From the NCBI RefSeq assembly GCF_021347895.1, contig NC_067123.1, positions 36,877,571-36,941,570 on the forward strand: 64,000 nt of DNA. Direction: 5' to 3'. Position 1 is the first letter of the stretch, and each line of letters opens with the position of its first letter. Under the pieces are notes generated by a model, which was not told the origin of the DNA, made no database searches, and was given only the letters and a program-made list of their open reading frames with translations. A program made the translations under genes and the position numbers. The stretch is from Acanthochromis polyacanthus. Its lineage: Eukaryota; Chordata; Actinopteri; Pomacentridae. Positions 1 through 23,399 of the stretch are shown here, in pieces.

Positions 1-2069
1 CAGGTTAATTAGCACAAGTTCGTCCTGTTGCAAGCCAGTTTCTGCTAGCTGAGTGAAACTGGTCGCTTGCTACCTGGCTTGACTGCCAGTACAAGCAAGT
101 TAGAGAGCACCCCCTCCCTCTCTAAAGTGATCACTTACAGATGTGTGGCTAAGAACTCGACCAGCTAGCAAACGCAAGCTAGTTACTACCTTGGCTAACC
201 AGCTAGCCACGTTACTCAATGTGGCTAGCTAGCAGCGTTGAGATTTCACCCAGGAGCCGCAACACCGGAACATTAATCCGACACTGTGATTTACCCTTCT
301 ACGGTCAGAGGTGACAAATATGCACCTAATTCCACTTATCATAGCAGTAATGACATAAAGCAATCGATTACGTTTTGAAAACTGTTGTTTACTATGCTAA
401 CATTAGCTTGCTAGCTAACGTTAGCATGCCACTAGCCATCTTGCAGACTGTCTTGGAAGCAAACTGTACCCTTTCTCCGTTGCTTGCTCGGCTGTCCTTT
501 AAATTGAAACTCTCTGGTGTGTCATTGCCAGCAAACCGGTCCTCACACGGTGTATGCTTGTTGATCCACCATTCAACTATAATTCATTCAAAAACGCAAA
601 TTTTGCCATAATTATTATGGCCTTCTGTCGCCACCGGACAAAGAGGGATAAGCAGGAGTATCGCGCACCATGGAAGGCTACATCTCATCTCCGAAATGGG
701 GGTGTCGAAAGGTATCCGTAAAAACTACTAAAAGCATTTGTTTGAAATGTCGCTGAAATACTGCTTGTATTACATAAAATTTCAAACAGTGACGCTATAT
801 TTTGAATATCTACTTGCATCGCTTCCACCAACCGTGTTTTATTAACTTATAGAATTAGTGTCACACCTTTGACTAGTAAATGTGGAGCGGCTCAGAACGG
901 ACCATTTCCCAACGATGCCCTGCACAATTAAAGAAGTGGTGGACATCAGTTAGACAGCCAATTAAACACATTATGATTCATATTGAATAATTAATATTCA
1001 GCATCACATTTGTAATAGGACTGTCAACTTTAATCTAAGTTGGTATCTGCAGCAACAACAAAAAAGAAAAAAAGAAAAAGTTTTGTATGAATGAGTAGAT
1101 GCACCTGAGCATAAGCAACATGTATTGAAATACCTGCATTTAAAGATGCCCATATAGCGATTTTTACCTTCAAAAACTTTCTCTATTGCCTGATTCCTAT
1201 ATGATTATTATATATTTTATACTGGATAGTTGGCTATTTATATATATCCAATTTATTGTCTACTGTACATGTACTTATAACCTGGTTTCTTGACTTATAT
1301 GAAGCCAAAACAGACAGCAGCAGGAGTGTATTTTTATCAACAACGCCATACTGGATTAACTCCTTCTTATATGCCTACTTTTCTAACATGAGTGTCTTTA
1401 AAAACAAGCATACTACAGTTTAAATGGAGGCTGTATTAATTAGGGCTATAAGGGATAATTTATTATTGGTGGGTTATGCTGGCATAGATCAGTCTAAATT
1501 TGAATTCTACACTCACTAAATGGTTCCAGACGCTTATCACCGCCCACCAGGTCCTGCCTCCCCTCTCCCAGCTCCAGACACCCCCTTCCTCCCCTGTATC
1601 CTCCAGGCGCAGTCCGGAGCCTCGGTGCGACAGTGGACGCTTGTTAAAAGACAGATAAGCCACTGTGGGAATGGGAGCACAAATCAGAAGTAAGAAAAAC
1701 TTTGCCTTTTTTAGGATCATCCCACTCCGGAGACACCTCTTCATCCAAAGGGAATAAACCAGAGCAAGGAGCAGGTGTAAGAAAAAAAATACTCACAAAT
1801 GGGATAAAGTATTTGTTATTTTTACTTTTGCCAAACAGGCACTGGATTTGTTTTAAATCAGCTTAGAAGAACAGAGCCACAGACTGTTTTAAAAGTATTT
1901 ATGACATGCTTTAAACGGAGGTGTGGAGATCCTGTCAACACAGGCTGCATCCTAGAATAAAGCAGCGGAAATCTTTTGTTAGAAAGGCAGCAGTTTCTAA
2001 AGGTGCGTCTCTGGGGTGTATGGAGCTGGAAGGTAGCGGAGCAACAGCACAGATTCACCGGAGTCCAAC
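1..2069. other. Upstream flank and probable 5' UTR of SHE
   Basis: No convincing coding gene is visible here. The first 450 bases contain many copies of GCTAGC/TTAGC-like words. Around 600-720 there is a more CpG-rich patch with an ATG at 618 and a donor-like GTATCC after a short open frame, which could be a first exon of something but has no recognisable product. About 100 bases just before the SHE start (1,970-2,069) are less AT-rich and are probably 5' UTR. I see no clear TATA box, so the SHE transcription start is not placed. Confidence 0.4.
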
Positions 2070-12021
<9,952 letters not shown>

Positions 12022-12477
12022 CTCTACTGGCTTAGGCAGAGCAAAACAAACACACCTCCGGGCAAGAATGGAGAGGAAAAAACGTCACCTCTGATCAGTG
12101 AAAAGTGTACTGCCACCGCTGTCCTCGCTTTATTATTTATCTGAGCAACCCTCCTTTGTGTGTTGCTTTTTATTTGATCATGAAAATGTCAGTGAGTCAC
12201 TCTTTGGATGGCTTCCTCTTTCTGTCTTTGCTTCACTCCGATGCAAAACATCCCAGCTGCTGTTTTGCATGTGAACAAGCTCAGTGGAGATGACAAGGCA
12301 CTTTTACTGATTAAATGTGACTCGGATGTTTTAATCAGCCACTATTCCTACATTAAAAGCTGCACATGGTATTTTTGTTACTGAATGAAATCCTCAACCA
12401 TTGTGGCTCCACTTCCCCCTCTGGTGGACGTGCTGGTACACTGCAGCAGCAACACAAAGAGTTTTCTCACTAAACTT

Positions 12478-12483
12478 AATAAA
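12478..12483 (+). terminator. Candidate SHE polyadenylation signal (AATAAA)
   Basis: An AATAAA lies 457 bases after the SHE stop codon. Weaker ATTAAA words occur earlier, at about 12,309 and 12,352, so the true cleavage site could be upstream. Transcript ends would decide. Confidence 0.45.
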
Positions 12484-13098
12484 TCCATGCACATGAGCGT
12501 ATCATTCCACCTGAACAAACTTCATCTGTTTCATGAGCGTCCTGCAGCGTGTTTCTAATTCACGCTCTCATGCTTGTCAGTTTTCCGTAAACCGCCGTCC
12601 CCTTGAGGATTTCCTCTGTTTTACTGTGAATGAAGGACATTGTTATCTGCACTGTGAAGAGTGACTGATTCACCCTGATGCAATGTGCTGGAAGGAGTAA
12701 TGGCTTTAACAGTCAGAGGCTACATTTCGTCTTTAGTTTCCAGCTAAAGCGGCCTGTTATTTCTTGGAATCATCTGTAAAACAATCCTGAAAATGCCTGC
12801 GATTTGTGGTAAGAAAACATAAAATTAATGTCTCTGCGGGGCTGCAAGTGGAGATCATTCGCAGAAAAAAAGAGCAAGAAAAGAAAGGAAGAAAAAGCAG
12901 TTTAAACATCACTGTGTAAGGAAATGTCAGTCACTCAGACCCCTGTTGGGGAAAAGTAATACCCCCTGGTGCTTAGTGAGAAGTGGTGACGACAATGTGT
13001 TATATCTACTGAAGTTTTTTAAAATATATATTTTAAATCTAACTCATCAGCATTTGGTAAAGTGTGTTTATTCCTAATTTGCTGGAAGTCATTGAACC

Positions 13099-13470
13099 CA
13101 GCGGTGTCAAACTCATTTTAGTTCAGATGCCATATTCAACCCAATCTGACCTCCAGTGGGCCGGACCAGTAAAATCACAGCATAATACCCCATAAATGAC
13201 CACAACTCCAAATTTTGCCTTTGTTTTAGTGCAATAAAGTCCACATTTAAGGAATTTTCTTTTTGCGAAACATTGTAAATAACCTGCAATTTCTTAAGAT
13301 AAATAAATTCAATTTCTACACCATTAAGCCTCAGTTTATCATTTACACACACAAAGTCTACAAAGCAACAAAACATTTAGTCACAAGTATCTGGAACTGA
13401 ACAATGTAGTTTTACTCAATGGTCAAAGCGAAAAAAGTCAGACAAAGAGACAAAAAAATACAAAAAAGAG
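13099..13470 (+). repeat. Dispersed non-autonomous repeat (GTGTCAAACTCATTTTAG type)
   Basis: The segment starts CAGCGGTGTCAAACTCATTT, runs through GTGGGCCGGACCAGTAAAAT and TATCTGGAACTGAAC, and fades into GACAAAGAGACAAAAA. The same family appears inverted near 52,540-52,740 and as a fragment near 59,150-59,230. I recall this as a very common teleost repeat, often classed as hAT-like; that class is not proved here. Confidence 0.55.
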
Positions 13471-15340
13471 ACGGAAACTGACAAAAACAATACATACATA
13501 TATATATATATACACATATATGTTAGAGGGTTAAGGTTAACTCTGTTAATTTTGTGTAGGATTAACAGGTACTGTGCATCAGCTGCATGCAACAAGTGTT
13601 CGTTTGTGCTTCACAGATAAAAAAAACTGCTTTCTTCAGTTTCACATGAGACGCAAAGCAGAATGCCATCCACCAGTTAAGAGTCCTCAGGCATCAGAAA
13701 TCATTATGATGTGCAAACAAAGTCCAACATGTACATATGACAGAAATTACAGAGGACTGATGTAAGAAAATTCCACTTTTGCAAGTAAAAAAAAGACGAA
13801 GAACATTGTTAGAACATCATTCTCTTTGCAATCTAGCATGAATTGCAATTACAGCTTTGACCTGTTGAATTAATTTGGATTTTATTGTGCCGTATGCAAA
13901 CATTTCATGTCGAGAAAATTAATTTTAAGATACATATTTTGATATTCTTGAATCATCAGTGCCTAATAATCTGTGGACTTTGTTAAAATAAAGTGTTAAT
14001 ATTTGTTTACATTAAGATCCGCTGTTGCAATTTTGCAGCGTTTTCACAAAATCCTAAAAAAATCCACAAAATTTAAAAAATGTGTCACATTTTCTTGATT
14101 AGAGGAGTGCTAAAAACGGTTTAAAAGGGAAAAAAATTACATCAATACCATCAATGCTTGGGTTTCATCTGCCAAATATAGTCTTCCAAAGGCCAAATTC
14201 AGCTTTATCTTATCTGGAAGTCTGCCATTCTCTTCACAGATTTTATAGGATATCATTTCCTTTCAAAGCACCAGTAATCTGAGCAGACACACCTGCTATA
14301 CATTTTTCTATCACCGCCTTTTGATATGCGGAGCCCCATTGTTCAAACGCTGCAAAAACAGACTATGATCGTAAAAAAAAAAAAAAAAAAAGGTCCTGAA
14401 TCTCATCGCTGGAGATCCCCTGTTGAGCTTCTCTCTGATCCCAATAAATCAACAACATAAACAGCTAAATGTGAGAGTATCTGTGTCAGTGATGATCAAA
14501 GCATCAAAGTGCCTCGTGGTCCCAGAGGAAGCGGCCTCTTCACTGAGGCTGGAATGACTGAATGAGGGCATTTTTTTTTCTTCCTGTTTTGAGCCTAATG
14601 AATCTTTAACTTCCAGAGATTGATTGTGGTTTCGGCAGTTTGGTAATTCGTCTGGAAAGTTTAGCGCTCCATTTTCTCTAAAGGGGGATAGAATATTATT
14701 CCGGCTTGAGTACAAAAAGGTGAGATCCAAAGGTCCAGCCCTAGAGATTAGGTTCAGCCGAGGATCATGTTGAGGACAACCAGCTCACGCGCTTGCAATG
14801 AGCACCCCGGCTTGTGGATGTGGGGTAAATGCAGCACTAAAAACAGACAAAGAGTAAGAGTAGTATCATTACACCCATGTCAAGGACGCTTAATGTGAAA
14901 GGGGGGAAAAAAGAAGAGGACCTGACACCATCCCTCTCTCCTTCCTCTCTTTTCTTACGTATCGTTCTCCTTTACCCTCCTCACTCGGATATCAGCCGTT
15001 TCTCCTTGACTCTCGGTTAGGACGCTGCCACCGTTTGCTTCAGTTTGGTGTCAAGAGTTTGTGCTTTAATTTTTGAAGGCAAGGCACCCACAGGTTAGGT
15101 TTCATTATGCTAAAACCACAGATTACTTTCAGGCTTCTCACGAATGTTGTGTTACCTCATGGGTAAGCGTTTGCAGGTAGCTTTTTAAGGAGGTGTCAGG
15201 TGACCGATCAGGCACTTCTACCTGCTTAGATACAAGAAATAAACCTGTTTTCACCGGTTTGAATTTAGATAGAACTGTAAAAACACACAAAATAGTTTAG
15301 ATTACAGTTTCAGCATCAAAATACACTAAAAGAACCAAAA

Positions 15341-15810
15341 AGGTCGATATATAATTGAGGGACTTTTGAGGTCCATGGGATACATCTTGCATACATTTTT
15401 ATTAAAAGTAAAAACAACTATATATTGTACAATATACAGTTACCCATCACAGAAACACCTCTTAAGGAAGTGTGTTAATTCCAGATCACATGACCTGCTC
15501 CACATGATGTCATTTCCTCCTGAAGAAAAGACTGGACAGACTCCAAGGCTTTCTGACTTTTTTAATTTAAAGTAGTGTGTGAGTCAAGTGTGGATTTATG
15601 GCATGTCAGCAGGTTTACTACAGTATCTTTATAAATAACTTTCAATTATACTGAATTGTATATATAATATTTAGAAGAATCTTAGTGTAAAAATGCCATG
15701 TGGTGTTTGGTTATAGGTGGCCATGTTGGTTTTAGGCCTGAAAACAGCAGAAATGTCGACTATGATACCTGTCAACTGTTACAGAAAGTCCTGCAATTAT
15801 ATACTGACCC
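15341..15810. mobile_element. GGGTCA-type MITE, copy 3
   Basis: It starts AGGTCGATATATAATTGAGG and ends TGCAATTATATACTGACCC, with AAAA on both sides. At 470 bp it is inverted relative to copy 1. The interior shares the CATGTGATCTGGAATTAACACA-like segment with copies 1 and 4, in reverse complement. Confidence 0.75.
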
Positions 15811-17204
15811 AAAAGCAAAAGTACTCAGTGTGCAGAAAAATTTGCCTTGTGACTCAACTTGGTCGTGAGATACATTTTTAAAGCTGTGAGATAATTAATG
15901 GGGGATATAATGATTTTTTTAAAAAAAATTCTGTCTTTCTTTGGTGTTTTCATTTTAGCTAGTTCTGCGAATGAAAAAAAATCTACTGGGATAGTTTAGA
16001 AAACAGTGTATGGAGAAGGGATGGATGGATTCGAAATAAAAGTATCTGAGAAGTTTAGAGGAAAAAGATCTCATACATCTATAATATGCCAAGAGGACCC
16101 AACTACACACTGCTCTCTGAGTTGGTCCACATGCTAAATAAGTTTGGGCCTCCTGATTTGATCTTTGACACTGTGTTGTATTTTTTAAAGCTAATCTGAT
16201 ATTTTTTTAATCCTAAGTCTTAATCTTTAATGCAGTGGAGTAAAAGTGTAAAGAAACATCAAATATTTAAAACAGATAAAGGAGCTCCGAGACGAAAACT
16301 AAGTACAGAAGTTGAGGAAAAGGGCTTTCCACCATCTAAGCCGGTTCTTTATGAGTTCAGAGTGGCAGATCATTGCAGTTCGCTTGTCTCCTGACTCCTC
16401 TCTGGCACTGAGCTGCACCTATAAGGCTTCCCTGCGGTCTTCTGTCAAGATGGATTTCATGAACCCGAGGAAAGCAGGCCTTCTCAAATTCTAGCCAAGA
16501 CAGAGCCACCTGGAAAGGAATTAATCATCAGATGATATAGACCCGGAGCCACCTATGCTGCTGCATACCTGAATGAATAATTTCATTTTGCCCTCACGTG
16601 TGTGCCACCCTACTCTCATGCGATTGTTGCCCACTCTTATTCTTGCATGACAGCTTGACGTGATCGCTGCCCGGCTCCGTTTGATGGACGTGGCGGCTTG
16701 ACATGTGGGTGTCGCTTGACCTGCCCCGTTGGTAACCGAAGTGTCCCTGCCGTCCTTATCAGATGCTTCAGGCTCGGTGCCAGTAACATGGGCCGGCTTT
16801 GTGTTGCTCGTCTCCTCACACTGGCAGCACCTGCCATGTGTGATCCATCATCAGGAGCGCTTGTCTTTTAGGCCGAATTGGCTCACTCGGTAAGGTCAGG
16901 CGTGCTCTTAGATACAGTTTGCAGGAGCCATTGACTGAGGACATGTGACTGAGAATTAAATAACTGCTGAGGAGGTGAGCTCACGGAGGACGTCTGTCGA
17001 ACCCTGGTTCACTGCTCATACAGCTCTGCTGCAGGCCTGTAATTTACTAGACAAACACCAGGCTTCTCTCTTTTACTGCACACCGAGGCAGAACAAGTAC
17101 ACGTACAAAACCCCCACAAATATTACAAAAAATAACTGACATTTTACAGGAGTTTTCTGTTTTTAATTTTTTTAGCAAAGCTTTTGCGTTTGACATTATC
17201 TCTA

Positions 17205-18750
17205 GGGTCAGTATATAATTGCGTGACTTTTTGTAACACAGTTGACAGGTATCATAGTTGACATTTTTGCTGTTTTCAGGCCTAAAATCAACACGGACGC
17301 CTATAACCAAACACCACATGGCATTTATAGAGAAAGAGTCTTCTAAAATATTAGATACACAACTGAGTAAAATTGAAAGTTATTTATAGAAAGATATTGT
17401 AGTAAACCTGTTGATATGTGATAGACACTTGACTCACACACTACTTTATATTAAATGACTCAAAGCCTTGGAGTCTTCCAGTCTTTTCTTTAGAAGGAAA
17501 TGACATCATGTGGAGCAGGTCATGTGATCTGGAATTAACACACTTCCTTGAGAGGTGTTTTTTCTAACAGGTAACTTAGTTGAAAGTGATTTGTCAGACA
17601 CTGATACAATTAGTTATTTTCCATATAAAATTTGTTATATTGCAAAAAAAGAAATATCTGTCATGATTATCTCAACTTAATAAAAGAACACAAAACTATT
17701 TCTGAATAAGCTCATTTTATTATTGTTTATGTAACAGGCCCAGTAGGTAAATGATGCTTAAAATGCATCTTAGTTCACTCTTTTTTTTTTTTTTTTGTCT
17801 ATGTCCACTAAACTTCCATGGCTTCTCATACTGTACACAATGCAACATGTATTATACAACAGCGCAAACAAAATCCACAAAACGTGCCACTGGCACAGAT
17901 AATGGGAACCCATAATCCCATAAAAGCACTGGCGAGCCCGACAAAGTTGACACAAACCCTTTTTACACACAAAAACAGATACAGAACAAAAGAACACTGA
18001 ACGTTACATATTTTAAAGGAATATCAAAGGAGCCCCACAAAGCTAACAAAAGCAAAAGAAAGAGCGCGAAAACAACAATACCGCCGCCGGGCTACTCCTA
18101 GCTGAACGTAGCCTGCTAGGCTAATGCTTGTTAGCATCTGGCAAAGCGGCCGTCACAATACACGAAATACACGCACGCATCGAAAATACCGTCCTTATGA
18201 GAGTATTTTAGGCGCAACAGACCATGTAACTTATTCCAACCTCATTTGAACTTTATGGTGATTACTAACCTGTGAGAACCAGGAGAAACAATGAAATGGA
18301 CAATAATTTCTGTTCTTCTTCCCTCACATCTGCCGGTCTGAAGATCATGAGGCTGCTAAACGCACTCAATAGGTTGAGCCCCCTTGTGGCGTAATCTAGG
18401 AACTATACCTAGACAAGCTTCATACAGAAATTCAAATAAAAAATACTCCCATTCACAGATTTTTACCTACAATTCACACATTAGGACCAATACATATCAC
18501 AAAAATGTGATCACACATTTCTTTGTGTCACATTTAGCTAATTAGAAGGTGGTTGTTATTAAATTGGAATTGTTAATGATATCCAGTCATTTTTTATTAA
18601 GTGATTGTTTACATAATGCATAATTATGGAATTTGTAAAGACATCATCATAATGAACACAAAAAACATCATCTTTTTTTTTAGATTTTATAAAAATGTAT
18701 GTTAGATATATCCCGTGGACTTCAAAAGTCCCTCAATTATATATTGGCCC
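17205..18750. mobile_element. GGGTCA-type MITE, copy 4, interrupted by an LTR-like insertion
   Basis: The left end is GGGTCAGTATATAATTGCG and the right end is CTCAATTATATATTGGCCC. Subtracting the insertion at 17,730-18,532 leaves a ~743-bp element, the longest copy here. Its extra interior, including TAGCTAATTAGAAGG, is also found inverted in copy 2, which supports treating both halves as one element. Confidence 0.7.
17730..18532 (+). mobile_element. 803-bp LTR-like insertion (solo LTR candidate) nested in a MITE
   Basis: It starts TGTAACAGGCCC and ends GTGTCACA, so it has TGT...ACA tips, and TTTA lies on both sides. The related MITE copy at 10.7 kb has a single uninterrupted TTTA at this point (ATTGTTTAGCTAA when reversed), which gives a clean empty site. 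An AATAAA occurs about 95 bases before the right end. No protein-coding region is evident. A solo LTR fits best; family unknown. Confidence 0.6.
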
Positions 18751-21252
18751 ATGTAAATGACCACTCTAAAAGTTATTCTAACTGTAATTCCATGCCAAAT
18801 TACATTTTTTTCTCATTCCTTAACAATATTCATACAATGTGTTTTTCTGCTTACTTAAATTACATTCAGATTCACAAATTAAGCAAATTTTTCTCATTGC
18901 ATCGAACACAATACATCCATTTTTTAGTTGAATTTTTCAGGCATGTTGTGGTCCTCCTGTGTTGCAGTTTTTGGGTGGTACGTAGTCTTCATTGAGTCTT
19001 GTATTGTCACCGCTCTTATTGTTGAAACTCACAGTGTTCTCAGGCCTGCTTTTTTTTTTTTTTTTTTTTTTTTGCAGTTTTTGCCCTATATATTTACTTA
19101 AGATTTTTTATTGAAATAAAATTGTGAAAGCAGAATTCTAACATATCACTTCAAATTTTCATCTGAACAAATTATTATTAAAAAAAATGTGTTGGAAACG
19201 GTAGTGGCGTGTACATTAATTTTTGTATTTCAAAATAAAACAATTATTTTGTAATCTTGAGCATCTGTTCAAACTTTGTTGAAGGTGTTTTGTTGTATTA
19301 ATTTAGGTAAAAAACTGTAAGAAAAAAGTGTTTCTCTGCAAAACATGATTAAAATGTCTGTAGAGGTATTGTTTTTGCATTTCATTTGAATTAGTAACAT
19401 TTAAATTTTGGTTGGCCATTCATTTCGTTGTTTTTAACATGCTTTTACAGTGTACTTTTGATTCTTTTGCTGCTAATGCAGAATTTCTATACTTGCCACC
19501 GTACATTTTGACTTTATTGAGTTGGTAATTTTACTAAAGTAAAGGATGAAATGTTTTGCAATGGCTTTTAAAAGCTGTAATATTCCCTTTTTGATCAAAC
19601 AATTTGACCTTGCATTAAAAACTCATTACTTATAGATCACCAATGTAGACGTTTCACCTATTTTTCTACAAGCTGTTCGGAACATGTTGTCAGGCCTCTT
19701 TTGTCCCACATGAAGACAGCTGATTTATTGGCTCTTTGGAATGAGACGGCAGGGAACTCACGCTGTTAACAGACGCTACAGTTTGTTTGTTTCCCTTCAG
19801 GCCGCAACAGTATTACCATTTGAGCGCACTGTTTTGAATCGGATACCTGTGCACGCGGGATATTCAAACCAGCCAACCAGAGGACACCTTCAGAGCACCG
19901 AGGAAGGAAAGCAGAGAGTGTAAACCACACCCTTGGAGGCTGGCTGGCCTTGAATCAGCTTCTTGACGGGGTAAGAAGAGGAGGTGTTTAAGCTCATCAA
20001 CGTTCAGGCACAATTACACCCAGAAGTGTGGTTGAAACAGATCTGCGATTCAGCTGCTTCGCATTTCTTCCTCTGCCGCATTTTTAAAAGTGACAAGCAG
20101 CTATAAAAGCCAATGAGGTGGAAGCGGACGTGTTGATTTACTGATGTGAGGGACACTAAGTGTGCTAACAGTCACAGCAGCTTGAGCATTCCTCTGTGAT
20201 TATACCACCGCTCTCCAACTTACATACTTCACTGCTGTACTTCATACATTGGATCCACTCCCTGTTCTTCACTGTTTCTTCATCCACACACACACAGATG
20301 GACATATGGATACTCATTATCTCCCCCTCACACCCTCTCTCCTCCCTTTGTCTTCCTCTTTTGAAGAATTTTCTATGCAGATCCAAGTCAAACATCTGGG
20401 TCAGCTTATATCTAGTGGAACAAGACTTGCAGGATATTGTTGGCAGGATGTGTGAGCTGGAGCAGTTTACTCTGTGGGAATCCCCAATACACAATCACAC
20501 AGAAACACACACACACACACAGAGCAACAAAGATGCTTACACACAAACACACACTCTCAGTTTGCTGACACTGGATTTCCAGGTGCAGTGATTCATGCCA
20601 GACGTGTCCACTGTTGTCGCGTAGTTAAAGGAAACCAAACACACAACGATTAATAGTTGATTAAATGCCATGTTTAATATTCTAGAAGTATTGGTTATTA
20701 CCAAAAAAATAAGATTACAAAATAGGCTCAAGAAAGGGGATAAATTATATCCTATTGCTGAACACTGAATACATACAGTAATATGATAATCTGTAACTTA
20801 ATATATGTTCACAAATTATTCATTTATGTGCAAGAAATGCTTCAACTTCCATTTCTGCAAATCTCCCCAACCTTCCCCTTGCCTTTAAATGAAATCGAAC
20901 AAACTGAGCAAACTGCAGAATTTTGAGTGCAAAGATGAAACGTACCCTGTTGTGTCTGTGAAGTCGCTGGCTGCTATGAGAGTAGTGCGACTGGCTCCGG
21001 ATAAGTTGTGGTATGAAAAACAGTTGCAGAGGGAAAACACAACTCCCGCTGAAGGCCTCCCCTCCCTCCCCTCCTGCTCTGTGAACCCACAAACTAACTG
21101 CTGGACCGCTTCCCTCATGTGTAGCTGCAGTGTTTACAAATTGCTTAAGACAAAAATCCATCGCTCTTCTGTCCTCTATCTCTCCTGATTTACATTTCTT
21201 TCCCCCTCTTGCTCCTCCTTCTCCCCCCCCCCCTCCATTCTCTTGCACTGAT

Positions 21253-22006
<754 letters not shown>

Positions 22007-23275
22007 TCAAGTAGTCTGGCCACTATGTGTGTGTGAGACCTTACTAGGTTTTACATTTCAGAGGTTTGGGATGGAAAAGATGGAGGAGAGCTTTGGAAAA
22101 GCTTTTCGAACAATCTTACACACATTGTGTCCGGCATCGTGGAGCTTCTTGTGCTGGACTCGTGGGGAGACTGTGCACACACAGACACAGATAAGTCACT
22201 GTCAACAATGCAAAGAAAGGTGGAGTGTAAAGAAGAAAAAAACAGCACGCGCTTCATTGTTTTATTTGGTCCTCAGGTTATCGCTCTTGTAAGCTGAATT
22301 GGTAATGCATGTAGTGATTAACACGGTGGCATCAGTGAAAAGGGGCTTCATGTCTGTCTCTGGTCTGATGAGCGCCTAACAGTCTTATCATTCAAAATGG
22401 AAACCAGAGGTGAAACCCAACACCTGAGGTATATACGTATATACGCTAACATACAGATGGGGGCATTCGCTTCCACGCTTGCTCAGACACATTCAGCCTT
22501 TATGCTCAGGTTTAAAGTTCAGGGAATTTGAAAACAGGCTGTGGTGTTATGTCAAGGCTAATCCACAACAAAAGCGCCCAATGTGCACAATCAAACTGCC
22601 AGTTTCCTCCCCGTGCATCATTTATTATCTATTGACTCATACAAAAGGAGACAGGGATGCTAATGTCAGTCTCTGGTTATTGCCTCTCATCATGCTGCAG
22701 AGCATTGTGCCGGAGAGGTCAGAGTTACAAGCAGCGGTTACAAAAGAGGAGGTCAGCCGACACCAAAGCTGTAGAGAATCTATAGGGGTCATCTGTCTCA
22801 CTGACTGACACAATACAATAGGGAACCATGGAGACAAAAATGTCACCAGTAACACAATATTTCAAATGGTAATAATGCATATGCACGATGCAATCTTAAT
22901 GACGGAACAAGATCCATGTGGCACGGCAAATAAGAAGAAGTTTTATGAAGCAGGAAACGTGGTTTGGCATATCCATGCCATGCTTGTAGCTACCATATAT
23001 TCTACACTGATGCCGGTATATTAACACTTCTTGCTTTTCTCGTTTCCATGTTTTACTGATGCATGAACTGCCTCGTCAAGAAAAAACATCACATCATGAC
23101 AAAAACAGTTTAGTCTGAGCTCCCACTACACGGTGTCCTTCTGCGCTGACATTTTTCATTGTACCGCTATTTCTTGCAGCTGCACAGTTGATAAAACCCT
23201 TTCTTTTCTGAAGGAAACCATCAGATACAGAAGAGAAAGTCCAGCACAGCAGCTCTTTCAAGTTGTCCGTCTTAC

Positions 23276-23375
23276 CTGAGTGCTGATGGAGGGCCTCCTT
23301 TGTCTTTAAAGAGGTGCAGGGGACAGAGCCAAGGCAGAGATGGATGGGGAGAGAGTTTGCCAGTGGCTTAAATAT
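23276..23375 (-). promoter_or_regulatory. Probable promoter and 5' UTR exon of the S100A1-type gene
   Basis: On the - strand a donor CACTCAG|GTAAG lies at 23,276, the right position for a non-coding first exon joined to the ATG exon. An A/T-rich ATATTTAAG at 23,367-23,375 could be the TATA element, which would put the start near 23,340. Direct transcript data are lacking. Confidence 0.5.
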
Positions 23376-23399
23376 CACCTGTTCCCCTCCCACCCCCTT

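Larger units (their letters stand above)
12484..21252. other. Intergenic region between SHE and the S100 genes
   Basis: No gene is recognised in these ~8.8 kb. The stretch holds a hAT-like repeat near 13.1 kb, two GGGTCA-type MITEs (15.3 and 17.2 kb), an LTR-like insertion, long poly-A and poly-T tracts near 14,370 and 19,050, and a short CA-rich microsatellite near 20,507. The 3' UTR of the S100A1-type gene probably occupies the last few hundred bases on the - strand, with an ATTAAA at 20,673-20,678 as one possible signal. Confidence 0.5.

Noticed and set aside
13081..20820. Possible TDRD10 or other SHE-neighbour gene by human synteny
   Set aside because: No exon-like segment with matching sequence was found between SHE and the S100 genes; only repeats and AT-rich DNA.
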